From Lunularia cruciata (Eukaryota > Streptophyta > Marchantiopsida > Lunulariales > Lunulariaceae): a stretch of 64,000 bases of DNA. Positions 37,416 through 46,408 of the stretch are shown here, one piece after another (position 1 is the stretch's first letter; every line of letters starts with the position of its first letter). The stretch lies in contig OX419757.1 of the NCBI GenBank assembly GCA_948567375.1, positions 3,472,001 to 3,536,000 of the forward strand, in the 5' to 3' direction. The notes beneath the pieces were generated by a model, which was not told the DNA's origin, did not search any database, and was given only the letters and a program-made list of their open reading frames with translations. Position numbers and translations under genes: made by a program.

Positions 37416-38440
37416 ATGAGGGAGGAGATTGACTTTGAGTTGGAGTCTGCCACAAGAGCTGATTTAGTTGAGAGTGCACTTGGTGTGTCCGCACCGTTGT
37501 TGTGGGACATGGACAAGATTTATGGGGCCTCCAAAGGCCCTAGGCATTACTCTTGTACAACGGGTACCATTGAGTTGGATGACTTCATCCAGGAGTTCAA
37601 TAATTGGTGTGATCTATAGTAGATGCGGAACCCAACTTTGTTTATACCTTTCATGGCATGGAAGGGGTTGTTTCAACATCTGGAAGGTCCACCAATGGAT
37701 GACTACCATGAGTCCAGGAGAGCTCATTTGGAGGAGATAAAGTTATGGAGACAATACTAGTCTCCAAACTATGTCTCTATCACTTCAAGTTTGGTGGCCG
37801 GGTGTAGATTGCCTGTACCTCCAAGTTCTAGCTCGAGTAGTGTTGGTGGAGCTAGTGGAGGTGCACTAACTGGAGATAGTATTACCACAAGTGGAGGTAC
37901 CGCAATAGGAGGTGGTGTGGTACCGAGGTTTAACCCCATGGTGGATTTCTTCCGTTGTTTGAGGCAAAACTACCAGGGAGTGCGGACTGACAAGCTAAGG
38001 AGCTTGCAAGAGGTCCATTAGAAGGCTAGGGAGAGCCTATGTGAGGCATACACTTGCATGAGGTAGTTGATCAATTTCACTCATGGAGTTACTAAGGCCC
38101 AGGTAGTCTAGTTTTGGTATGGGATACTGGACAGGGAGTTGTGATGTAGAGTTTATGATGCTATGTTGTTACATGCTACTTTGCCTACTTTGGCAATAGT
38201 CTTTGGTTTGGCTAAGCGTATTGAGCTCAACATGGTAGAGGAGAGGGTGGTGACATCTTGATTTGGTAGGGAGACCTCATCCATGGCTGTGACTTCTTCT
38301 AGAGTGCACCAAAGTGCACCACGCATAGTTGGTTTTTGAGGACAGGGTGGACAGCCCAGATCTTATGGATCGAGTGGAGGGCCTAGTAGAGTTAGACCCT
38401 TACCTTCATTTTTGGGTCAATAGCAGCCAGTGAGTAGTGG
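37416..38440 (+). pseudogene. A1 gag, N-terminal part
   Basis: From MREEIDFELESATRADLVES a broken frame runs through DDFIQEFNNWCDL, a stop and shift, GRGCFNI/GLFQHLEGPP, a Ser/Gly-rich linker (PPSSSSSSVGGASGGALTG) and FNPMVDFFRCLRQNYQGVRT, to a Gly/Ser/Arg-rich tail just before the B insertion at 38446. The layout (helical core, Ser/Gly linker, basic tail, zinc knuckles) suits a Gag protein. Stops at 37617, 38019 and beyond break it. Confidence 0.75.
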
Positions 38441-38445
38441 TGTTG

Positions 38446-38871
38446 TGTAAAAGACCGAAACCGAGGAGAGAGATAAGAGAATGGAAACTCACATTGGGAC
38501 ACTTGAATGAGGGAAAACTCAGAATGCCTAGCATGAGCTTTGGCTTTGGTATTTATAGGTAGCATACAAGGCTCTTGAGAAGCTTCTCAAGAAGCTTCCT
38601 CAAGCCGCTTTCTAAGAGTGCAAGCCAAGTTAACTAGGAAGCTTCTCAAGAAGCTTCCTTCTAGAAGCCGCCTACTTGGCGTGCAAGCTAAGCTAGTTGG
38701 AAGCTTCTAGAAGCTTCCTTCTAGAAACTATTTACTTAAGGTGCAAGCTAAGCTAACCAGGAAGCTTCCCAAGAAGCTTCCTAGATACTTCCGGAATATT
38801 CTAGGCTAATTTGTCTTATGTGCTACTTCGTGAGTCTGACTGAATTCGTTACTAAACTCCATATTGTTACA
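38446..38871 (-). repeat. B 3' LTR
   Basis: Plus-strand ends TGTAAAAGACC and ATTGTTACA. It has the same 'GAAgcTTC' modules as the 5' LTR, listed with the 5' LTR regulatory entry. TATA box at 38550-38559 on the minus strand. Confidence 0.97.
38579..38801 (-). promoter_or_regulatory. B 3' LTR heat-shock-element array
   Basis: GAAgcTTC blocks at 38579-38586, 38591-38598, 38638-38645, 38650-38657, 38761-38768 and 38773-38780; TTCtaGAA at 38659-38666; a contiguous four-module element GAAgcTTCtaGAAgcTTC at 38700-38717, followed by TTCtaGAA to 38726; and a three-module element TTCcgGAAtaTTC at 38789-38801. The heat-shock factor site is defined as alternating nGAAn and nTTCn units, so these are textbook matches. 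All lie upstream of the TATA box in the element's sense. Confidence 0.85.
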
Positions 38872-38890
38872 TATTCCCCCGCCGCTAGTT
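38872..38890 (-). other. B polypurine tract
   Basis: The minus strand reads AGCGGCGGGGGAATA directly before the 3' LTR, a G-rich plus-strand primer as in many plant Ty3/gypsy elements. Confidence 0.7.
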
Positions 38891-38894
38891 GGTG

Positions 38895-39449
38895 ACGTCC
38901 TCATTGCCAGTGAAGCTTCGAATTCTTGGATGGCCGTCTATGTATTGTGGAGGTGACAAAGAGGTTCCCATGTAGCATCATGAAGGGGATACCCTTTCCA
39001 AAGGACCTTGTACTCCGTATGTTGGCGATGGCCTCGTTGAATGTGGCGACGTGCAAGGATACGATCAACTTCGTACTCCTCATGATCATTGATAGGGATA
39101 GGAAGAGGGGAGGTTGGACTCGAGAGGAAAAGGAAGAGGGGTTAGGAACAAAGGGTTTCAACTTGGAAACATGAAAGACAGGATGGATACGCATGTGACA
39201 AGGCAAGGCAAGAAGATAAGCAACAAGAGAGACAATTTGGGTGATATCAAAAGGTCCTATCCAATTAGGGGCAAATTTACAAACTTGGGTATCAAGTGGG
39301 AGAGGGAGGTTACAAGAGGATAGCATGACTTTATCACCGACTTCAAAGGTGAGATCTTGATGATGGTGGTCCGCATATTGTTTTTGGTGATTCTGAGCAA
39401 CAAGGAGGTGAGACTTGGCTTGTTGGAAAGATTGGGATATAGTGGTCAA
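38895..39449 (-). pseudogene. B integrase C-terminus and chromodomain
   Basis: The open frame 38901-39449 covers the integrase tail (EVGDKVMLSSCNLPL, NWIGPFDITQIVSLVAYLLA, HPVFHVSKLKPFVPN). A one-frame shift then occurs, and the other frame gives a well-preserved chromodomain at about 38920-39080: DHEEYEVDRILARRH, then TEYKVLWKGYPLHDATWEPL. The aromatic cage residues of chromodomains are present. The role expected is recognition of methylated histone H3 during integration. Confidence 0.9.
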
Positions 39450-40490
39450 GAATGTGGAAGTATGAGGAACCTGAGATGGAGGGGGAGCAAGAAGAGAATC
39501 TGGAACAAGCGGATCTTGGCCAAAATTGAGAAAGAAAGGAGAGAATCCAGTGCTTGCCTATTTGGAATTGTTGTAGGCAAATTCGGCAACGGCAAGACAT
39601 GCATCCCAATTGGTATGATGGACATTGACAAAGGCACGCAACATATCCTCCAATGTACGATTTGCACCTTTGGTTTGTCCATTAGTTTGAGGATGATAGG
39701 CTGTGGACAAAGCAAGCTTGTTGTCAAGTATTTGAAAGAGTGCTTGCCAAAACTTCTCAGTAAAGCGAGGATCACGGTCGGAGATGAGTATGCGTGGCAT
39801 TCCATGATGCTTGAAGACATTGTTGAAGAAGATTTGTGCTAAGGTTGGAGCATCCATGGTATCACAGGTTGGTGCCAAGTGGATTTGCTTACTAAGCTTA
39901 TCCACAAACACCACGATGGCGGTGTGTCCTTGTTTTGTCTTTGGCAAGGATGTGATGAGATCCAAGCTCACATGCTCCCAACGAGCTGATGGAACGGCAA
40001 GCGGTTGAAGGAGTCCACCCGGCTTCGAGTTGTTGGCCTTGTTACGTTGGCAGCTCTCATACAATTGGACAAATTCTTGAACATCCTATGTTATGTTGGG
40101 CCACCACCATTGACATTGGAGGGTACCCAAGGTCTTGTCCACACCCATGTGACCAGCGATGGGTAAATCATGGGCTTCTTGAAGGCACACAAGTCGAAGA
40201 TCACCTTTGGCTGGAACATAGATCCGGTCCGCATGGAATAGAAGGCCTTCCTTGAAGGAGAAGGTGTTGTACTCCTTGTCACCTATTGTTAGCCGACCAT
40301 GTACCACTTGGAAGAAGGGATCTTGTTGTAGAGCTAACCTAAACTCGTTATGAATCTTGGGATCAATTGACACCGTCGTAATTGCTGCCGCAATGAGAGG
40401 AAGAGACTTCAAATCAGGTCGTCGTGATAGAGCATCAGGGATGACATGGAACCAACCTGGTTTGTACTCAAGTTTGATGTTGAACAATTG
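39450..40490 (-). pseudogene. B integrase zinc-binding region and core
   Basis: RNase H end (YKPGWFHVIPDALSRRPD) and the HHCC region (EAHDLPIAGHMGVDKTL, WWWPNIT) are in 40086-40487; after a stop, MYESCQRNKANNSKPGGLLQ begins the 168-codon frame 39558-40064. The DDE motifs are SLDLITSLPK and LISDRDPRFTEKFW with intact Asp residues. The third, normally Q-T-E-R, reads TNGQTKGANRTLEDML: Glu is replaced by Lys-Gly, which should prevent catalysis. Confidence 0.92.
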
Positions 40491-41700
40491 GAGTTGCTCT
40501 TCCCATCAATGATGTTGACTCTTCATGTGCTCTAGGTGTAAGGTCTGCAACAATGGCTTGTGATCAGTTTGCATGATCACTTGTTTCCCCAAGAGATAAT
40601 GCCTCCATACCTTGGTGGCATATACCATTACAAGTTGTTCCCGATCTCAAGTAGAGTAATTTATTTCAGCTGTATTTAGTCGGCAAGACACAAAGGCAAT
40701 AGGATGTAGTCCATCTGGAAATTCTTGTTGCAACACAGCTCCAATTGCAAAGTTAGAAGCATCAAAATCAACCACACAAGGTAGTTGAGGATCATATGGT
40801 TGAAGAATGGGTCTTGAAGACACCATATGCTTTAACTTTTGGAATGCTTCTTCCTACTTGGTGGTCCATTGGAAGCTCAAGTTCTTTCCCAAGAGGTCAG
40901 TCAATGGTGTAGCCACGTGAGCATAATAGTGGATGAACCGTCAGTAAAAACTGGCCAATCCATTGAATGCCATACTTCGGTAGCATCCTTCGGAGTAGGC
41001 CAATTAGTTATGGCCTTGATCTTCTCTTCTTCCATCTTGATCCACTCCGATGAGATCTTATGACCCAAGAAGGTAACCTCCTTCTGCCAAAAAGCACACT
41101 TTGACTTCTTGCAGTAAAATTTCCACTGTCGTAGTCGTCTTAGGATTTCTCGCACATGATTCCTGTGTTCTGCCTCTGTCCTACTATAGATTAAGATATC
41201 ATCTAAGAACACTACCACGGATTGATTCAATAGTCCCTCCAACACCCGATGCATCTGATCCATGAAGACTGCTGGAGCATTAGTGAGTCTCAAAGGTAGA
41301 ACTCTCCACTCAAAATGTCCATACCTTGTGCAAAAGGCAGTCTTTTGCACGTCCTCTCCTTCAATAGGAATTTGCCAATAGCCGCTACAAAGATCTAGCT
41401 TGGAAAAGTAGCGTGCTTCACTTAATTGATCAAGTAGGTCATCAATCCGAGACAAGGGATATGCATTCTTCACGATTTGCTTATTGAGCCCACGGTAATC
41501 AATACAGAAACAAAGTCCTCCATCCTTCTTTGGAACAAATAGTACCGGTGCTCCCCATGGAGAGGTACTATGTTGTATGAAATCCTTCTCCAACAACTTT
41601 GTAAGTGTTGTTTGCAACTCCTCCAAATCCTTTGGTGAGAGCCAATAGATTGGTCTACTCACTGGAGTACTCCTTGGCAATAACTCGATCTTGAAGGGCA
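40491..41700 (-). pseudogene. B reverse transcriptase and RNase H
   Basis: The 259-codon frame 40901-41680 runs from the fingers (DFIQHSTSPWGAPVLFVPKK) through KNAYPLSRIDDLLDQL, KLDLCSGYWQIPI, LRLTNAPAVFMDQM, and the catalytic VVVFLDDILIYSRTEAEHR, to the thumb (VTFLGHKISSEWIKM). RT Asp residues are intact. RNase H follows at 40491-40900 in degraded frames (plus-strand 'catcaaaatcaaccacacaaggtag' region, whose minus strand gives LPCVVDFDASNFAIGAVL). Confidence 0.93.
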
Positions 41701-41704
41701 GACC

Positions 41705-42060
41705 TCAATCAGAAGGTAATCCCTTTGGCAGATCATCCGGAAACACATCTACAAACTCCTGAACTATCCAATCAACCGTTGCTTGATGCGGCATCTGGCC
41801 TTCCTGAGATTGTTCTTGTGCAATCGGCTTAATCCACACCGCGAATACAAACTTATCTTCCTCCAAAGCTTGCTCTATGGCTGCTTCATTAACAAACTTC
41901 CCTTCTAAGGACTCATCTCTCTTCCAAGCTTGCTCCATGGTTACCTTCTTGGCAAACTTCCCATCTTGGGACTCATCTCCCTTCCAGATTTTCTCTATGG
42001 CTACCTTCTTGACAAACTTCCCATCTTGGGACTGACTATTCTTAGGTGTCTTACTCAGAG
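41705..42060 (-). pseudogene. B protease-RT linker with 60-bp repeats
   Basis: The frame 41705-41938 has the RT lead-in (QEFVDVFPDDLPKGLPSD) preceded by acidic/basic repeats (KRDESLEGKFVNEA). At the DNA level three copies of a unit of about 60 bp with 'caaacttcccatcttggga' and 'ctcatctcccttccag' lie at about 41888-42060. Repeats of this kind occur in non-structural linkers of Pol. Confidence 0.7.
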
Positions 42061-42097
42061 GTGCCAGAAAACCTAATCGGACATTTCTACCTTGGTG

Positions 42098-42469
42098 TTA
42101 TACTTGAATTTGACATCGGGTCCAATCGAATTGAACCTTATGACATTCAAGCCAAGGTAGACCCAGAATGATATCATAGTGTAGAGGTGCCACTACAAAC
42201 CTCATACACTCCAAATACTCTTTCCCAATCTTGAAGGTAACAGAATGCAAGGTGTAGAATGCAGAACCTTTTCTACCATCCGCCATCATCAAACTACTTC
42301 CAATCATTGGCTTGATAGGAATACCCAATTCCTTTGCTACTTGCATAGATATACAATTCTCTGAACTTCCAGAATCAACCAAAATCCTACAACCCTGATT
42401 AGATATCGTACCTTGCAAGTGAAGCAAACTTGCATAGGTCAAGCCTTCAATCCCATTGGAACTAATCAA
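42098..42469 (-). CDS. B aspartic protease
   Basis: A 123-codon open frame with GCRILVDSGSSENCISMQVA, whose D-S-G triplet is intact, then SSLMMADGRKGSAFYT, and the second-lobe motif LHYDIILGLPWLECHKV. This is the retropepsin that matures Gag-Pol, usually active as a dimer. It is one of the best-preserved domains of B, though a stop separates it from gag. Confidence 0.9.
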   Translation of the reverse strand: MISSNGIEGLTYASLLHLQGTISNQGCRILVDSGSSENCISMQVAKELGIPIKPMIGSSLMMADGRKGSAFYTLHSVTFKIGKEYLECMRFVVAPLHYDIILGLPWLECHKVQFDWTRCQIQV

Positions 42470-42495
42470 GCTCCCAATAGACGGCTTGAAATCTC

Positions 42496-43395
42496 CTATT
42501 GGGATTCTTTGTTTCCTTGATCATTCTGTTCCACAAACTTGATCTGGGCAACTTGTCGAGGTTGTCCATTCCTAAGTGGACATTCAACAATGCAATGTTC
42601 AACTTGGCGACAATAAAAGAAACCTCCATTTTGTCGTAATCTTTCTCTATCTATTGTGCCAAGTGGTCTTTGTTGGATAGCATCGATCTCCATTGGTACC
42701 GGTTCTTCCACTCGTGGTACTGGTAGGTTTTGTGTAGGTCAAGGTCAAGACCAAGTTGTTGCAACTAAGGAATCAAAATGCTCAGCCAATTGCATGGCTT
42801 CTCCTACGTTCTATGGCTCTTGCATGGTCACCTCCAATCTCATTCGTGACTTCAATCCTTGCACAAATCGATCCAAAACTTCACCTTCTTGGATATCTGG
42901 AATTTGCATGATGATATTCTGAAATTGTGTGATGTAGCTTCTCACTAAGCCAATCTGCCTCAACTCCGCCAATTTATCTCATGCAGCTTGGGTGGCATTT
43001 ATAGTTTGAAATCGACCAAGTATTGAATCCTTGAATTCTGCCCATGTCAAACTTGGTGTAACAATTTGTCATTCAGCTCTTTCTACTCGGAATCGCCACC
43101 AAAGTTTTGCCATGCCATCCAACTGGCTAGAAGCCAAGAGAATTTGTTCCCGCTCGTCTTGAAGATTGGTGGCTTCAAAGTAACATTCACAATCAAACAC
43201 AAAATTCTCCATTGTGCATGGAAGATTCTTGCCGTCAAACACCTTGAGTTTCAGAAATCAAATGCGATTTTCTACATCTTGAACTGGCACTTTGTCTATC
43301 TGTTCTCGTCGTTGCTGGTCTCGTTCATCCAACAATTGAGTAAGATGCTCGATTTGTTGTTGCATTGCAAGGATAACATCTGATATTGCCACCAT
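42496..43395 (-). pseudogene. B gag
   Basis: The likely start ATG is at 43393-43395 (MVAISDVILAMQQQIEHLTQ, a heptad-like helix). The gag core follows (LASQLDGMAKLWWRFRVERAE, DKLAELRQIGLVRSYITQFQ), with a stop after DVENRI where CGA has become TGA. The tail 42496-42711 contains the zinc knuckle region FFYCRQVEHCIVEC, in which the first Cys is replaced by Phe. Confidence 0.87.
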
Positions 43396-43653
43396 TGCTA
43401 CTACTCTATTCTACTACCCTCAATTTATCTAGTTGATTAACACATAGATACAACACGTCCACCGTTCTCCATAAGTTACAACTGGAAGTATCAAGGGTTC
43501 CTCTGACACGGTGATCATATGTAGAAAATCTTGCACAAAGCATGAAGTGATGAATTGTGTGAAACAATGCTTTGGTAATATCTAGACATGAAAGTCCCAA
43601 TGGTTTTGCGGAAGTGGATTTGATGGTCCATAAATTCCATCCATCCCATTCCT

Positions 43654-43665
43654 ACTCTGATACCA
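43654..43665 (-). other. B primer binding site (tRNA-iMet)
   Basis: The minus strand reads TGGTATCAGAGT, eleven of twelve bases of the plant tRNA-iMet site, one base from the 5' LTR. Confidence 0.93.
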
Positions 43666-43770
43666 ATGTAAAAGACCGAAATCAAGGAGAGAGATAGGAG
43701 AATGAAAACTCACATTGGGACACTTGAATGAGTGAAAACTCCAAATGCCTAGCATGAGCTTTGGCTTTGG

Positions 43771-43780
43771 TATTTATAGG
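43771..43780 (-). promoter_or_regulatory. B 5' LTR TATA box
   Basis: CCTATAAATA on the minus strand is an excellent plant TATA box. The heat-shock modules begin about 20 bp upstream in transcription sense. Confidence 0.8.
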
Positions 43781-43799
43781 TAGCATACAAGGCCCTTGA

Positions 43800-44022
43800 G
43801 AAGCTACTCAAGAAGCTTCCTCAAGCCGCTTTCTTAGAGTGCAAGCCAAGTTAACTAGGAAGCTTCTCAAGAAGCTTCCTTCTAGAAGCCGCCTACTTGG
43901 CGTGCAAGCTAAGCTAGTTGGAAGCTTCTAGAAGCTTCCTTCTAGAAACTACTTACTTAAGGTGCAAGCTAAGCTAACTGGGAAGCTTCCCAAGAAGCTT
44001 CCTAGATACTTCTGGAATATTC
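43800..44022 (-). promoter_or_regulatory. B 5' LTR heat-shock-element array
   Basis: The array is conserved from the 3' LTR at an offset of 5221 bp. The four-module element at 43921-43938 and the extra TTCtaGAA to 43947 are unchanged, and the three-module element at 44010-44022 reads TTCtgGAAtaTTC. Only the first block (43800) has lost one base of the match. In transcription sense the array covers about 20-250 bp upstream of the TATA box, the position typical of heat-inducible promoters. Confidence 0.85.
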
Positions 44023-44097
44023 TAGGTTAATTTGTCTTATGTGCTACTTCATGAGTCTGACTGACTTCGTTGCTAAACTCCATATTGTTACATGTTG

Positions 44098-44340
44098 CTT
44101 GTTGGACTTGTGGTGGACCTCACCATTGGGGAGAGTGTACTCAAGGTAGTGGACCTGATACCTCGGGTGCATCACAACCTGCATAGAGGCAGTGTGAGCA
44201 TTGCCACAAATTTGGTCACGCTAGTGACTAGTGTTTTGACTTACACCCGGAGTTATGGAGTGGTAGGGTTGCGTTGGTAGGTAGTAGAGGAGCTCCAGTT
44301 CATGGAGGACAAAGTGGTTGAGGTGGTGGAAGAGGATCTA
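44098..44340 (+). pseudogene. A1 gag zinc knuckles (after B)
   Basis: This continues A1 gag. The frame gives ACWTCGGPHHWGECTQG (CX2CX3HX4C) and, after a stop, CEHCHKFGHASD, a stop and C (CX2CX4HX4C), followed by Gly/Arg-rich sequence. Two knuckles are usual in nucleocapsid tails. TGA/TAG interrupt it four times in about 80 codons. Confidence 0.8.
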
Positions 44341-45049
44341 CACCTAGTAGGGGTGCAGTACCTGCCCTTACTTCTGATACAGCTATGGCTACTCGGATTG
44401 AGCAATTGGAGTAGAGATTGGCTAGTATGGCTATTGCTCAGAGGAGATCAGATTCGGGTGCTAAGGCTTCCACCTCATATGCTGGTGATAGAGATGCTTT
44501 GGACTTCATGTGCAGAGCAGCATAGGTGGATACATCTATAGCAATAACTAGGAGTGCAGTATGTGCTCTAGAGCCTAGAGGAGCATCAATGGAGTTGGAC
44601 CCACAAAGAGGAGAGATTGGGAGATAGGTCAGACTTCCCCAATCTTTCACACTATCTGAGGCATTGTAGACAACATCCATGGTTCCCAAATGTCCCAGTG
44701 CAGGTGTGGTAGGTGGTGATGGAGTGCATGATGGACTACTTGCTAGTCAACCACCTGCTACTACACAGATTGAGTCTAGCATGATGTTGGGGGTGGCTCA
44801 GCTGATTATGCGGCATCAGCTGATTATGTCATTGGCTGACATGTCAGCCAGTGACATGTTTACATTGGGAGTTGACCCAGCCCCAGTGTTCTGGTTGGTT
44901 GCCATGCTTTGTGAAAGTAGGGATGATGCGGTTACTACTACTAGAGCAGAGGTGGTTGGTAGTGGAGCTAACTTGGTTGAGGAGCATGGGATCTATTCAG
45001 TGACCAATGGTTTATGGCAGGTAGTAGCGATTGACTAGCTTGGAGGAGT
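44341..45049 (+). pseudogene. A1 gag-protease linker
   Basis: Frames continue in the plus sense (RIEQLE..RLASMAIAQRR; then 44679-45038, containing AQLIMRHQLIMSLADMSAS). No domain is recognised. It lies between the knuckles and the protease, where an extended gag tail or linker would be. Confidence 0.5.
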
Positions 45050-45681
45050 TGCCAACTAGACCGGCCTTTGAGAGAGCACAATTCACACCTAGTGTTGTCT
45101 ATTGGATAACTAGAGGGGGATTTTCTGTTTAGTGGGACCTTTGAGGAAAGTCTATACACCACAGAGAGTCTTGTTAGACTTTGGTGCGCAACCCTTATGT
45201 TGGGGAAGGTGGCAGTGATCAGTCTGGAGTTATGGAAGACCAATGTGGAGAGGTGTCCATTTCACATCTAGACATCTCTAGGTGGTAGTTCAACATAGTA
45301 CATCACACTTGGGGAGCTTGTTGTCCAGGTTCAGCCTGGTCATCCAATTGATAGCTTGGTGGTGAGAGCTCAAGTTATTACAATGATATATGAGTCATAT
45401 GATGTGCTAATTGGGGGAGCAATGTTATACCCCATGGATTTCAGCATTGACTATTGGGAGGAGATAGCCTCCTATAGGCCTGATTGGCAGTCTAGTGAAG
45501 GATGGGTATGGCTCACTACAATCTGGGACCATGGCAACATCAATTTTAGCTTTCAGTGGTGCAGTTACTTGGCATGGTGACTTATTGGAGGAGAACGCCC
45601 ATGCAGAAGATACTCCAGTACTAGAGGAGATCATTCAGATTTGGAGTACAAGTAAGATTGTTCCATCCACCTTGGATGTTC
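45050..45681 (+). pseudogene. A1 aspartic protease
   Basis: The catalytic region reads RVLLDFGAQPL; the Ser/Thr of D-S/T-G has become Phe. After a shift, AVISLELWKTNVERCPFHI, ITLGELVVQVQPGHPIDSL and the second-lobe motif YESYDVLIGGAMLYPMDF follow, then DYWEEIASYRPDWQ. It would mature the polyprotein. It is inactive here. C is inserted just beyond, at 45681. Confidence 0.8.
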
Positions 45682-46360
45682 TGTGAGCCGGCCTGTCTCT
45701 CACTCAAGATGAACCTCTGATGGCAATAATGGTAGCGCACCATGGACTAAGAAGGCAAGGAACCCCAACTCCATCATACTCCTCCAAGGCTAACACTCCA
45801 AGACTCAAGACATTGCTCACTAGAGAACTCAATGAGAGAGAGATAGTTGCAAATGAAAGGATGATGAGTACCTCCTCACCCCTTGTTTATATACTTGTGA
45901 ATTAGTTACGTACCAAAGTTACTAATTACCGTAGTAACTCAAGTTACTAGACTAAAAGTCAAGTAAAGTCAAAAAGTAGAAAGGAATATCCATTCACATG
46001 GGCATATTCCCCTTATCTTGACCCAACCACTAAAGCAAGGATTCCTTCACATGGGCGATCCTTGGACTAAAGAAGAATCCAAAACAAAAAGGCTTGCGGG
46101 CCCAAGAGTTCTCAACTCTTTCTCCAAAGCCAAACACCTAGGAATAATACCAAGTCAACACACTAAAATCCAAAATAGTGGTGCTCATCTTTTCTACTTC
46201 CTCTAAAGTAAGGTCCCATCTATTTTAGCTATGACTAACTTTAGCTAACCATGACTAATAGAGAACCATCCTTTATCTCTATATAAATAATATCTCTTAA
46301 GTACTTGTAATACCAAGCTAAATATCACAATACCACACACATGCACAAATGGGTGTTACA
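45682..46360 (-). repeat. C 3' LTR
   Basis: Plus-strand ends TGTGAGCCGG and GGTGTTACA. A TATA-like TTTATATAGAG lies near 46280 on the minus strand. Other copies of this LTR are at 13605-13993 (shortened) and 61452-62055 (truncated). Confidence 0.95.
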
Positions 46361-46380
46361 TTTACCCCCGGACTAAGTTT
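46361..46380 (-). other. C polypurine tract
   Basis: The minus strand reads AGTCCGGGGGTAAA next to the 3' LTR, with a G-run where plus-strand priming is expected. Confidence 0.65.
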
Positions 46381-46408
46381 TCACTTTGTCCTCAAAGTGA
46401 AGGTCTCT

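Larger units (their letters stand above)
38446..44092 (-). mobile_element. B: chromovirus with heat-shock-element LTRs
   Basis: B has two 426-bp LTRs without indels and about 18 mismatches by eye, a perfect 5-bp target duplication TGTTG (38441-38445 and 44093-44097), a tRNA-iMet primer site and a polypurine tract. The minus-strand genes are gag, protease, RT, RNase H, integrase and chromodomain. It is inserted in the gag of A1. Disruptions: stops in gag, a damaged zinc knuckle, a catalytic Glu to Lys change in integrase, and a frameshift before the chromodomain. Confidence 0.97.
43667..44092 (-). repeat. B 5' LTR
   Basis: Same ends and length as the 3' LTR. This copy is the promoter of the element. 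TGTTG follows at 44093, completing the target duplication. Confidence 0.97.

Noticed and set aside
39357-39842. 161-codon plus-strand open frame
   Set aside because: Opposite strand of the B integrase, which has clear motifs; a shadow frame.
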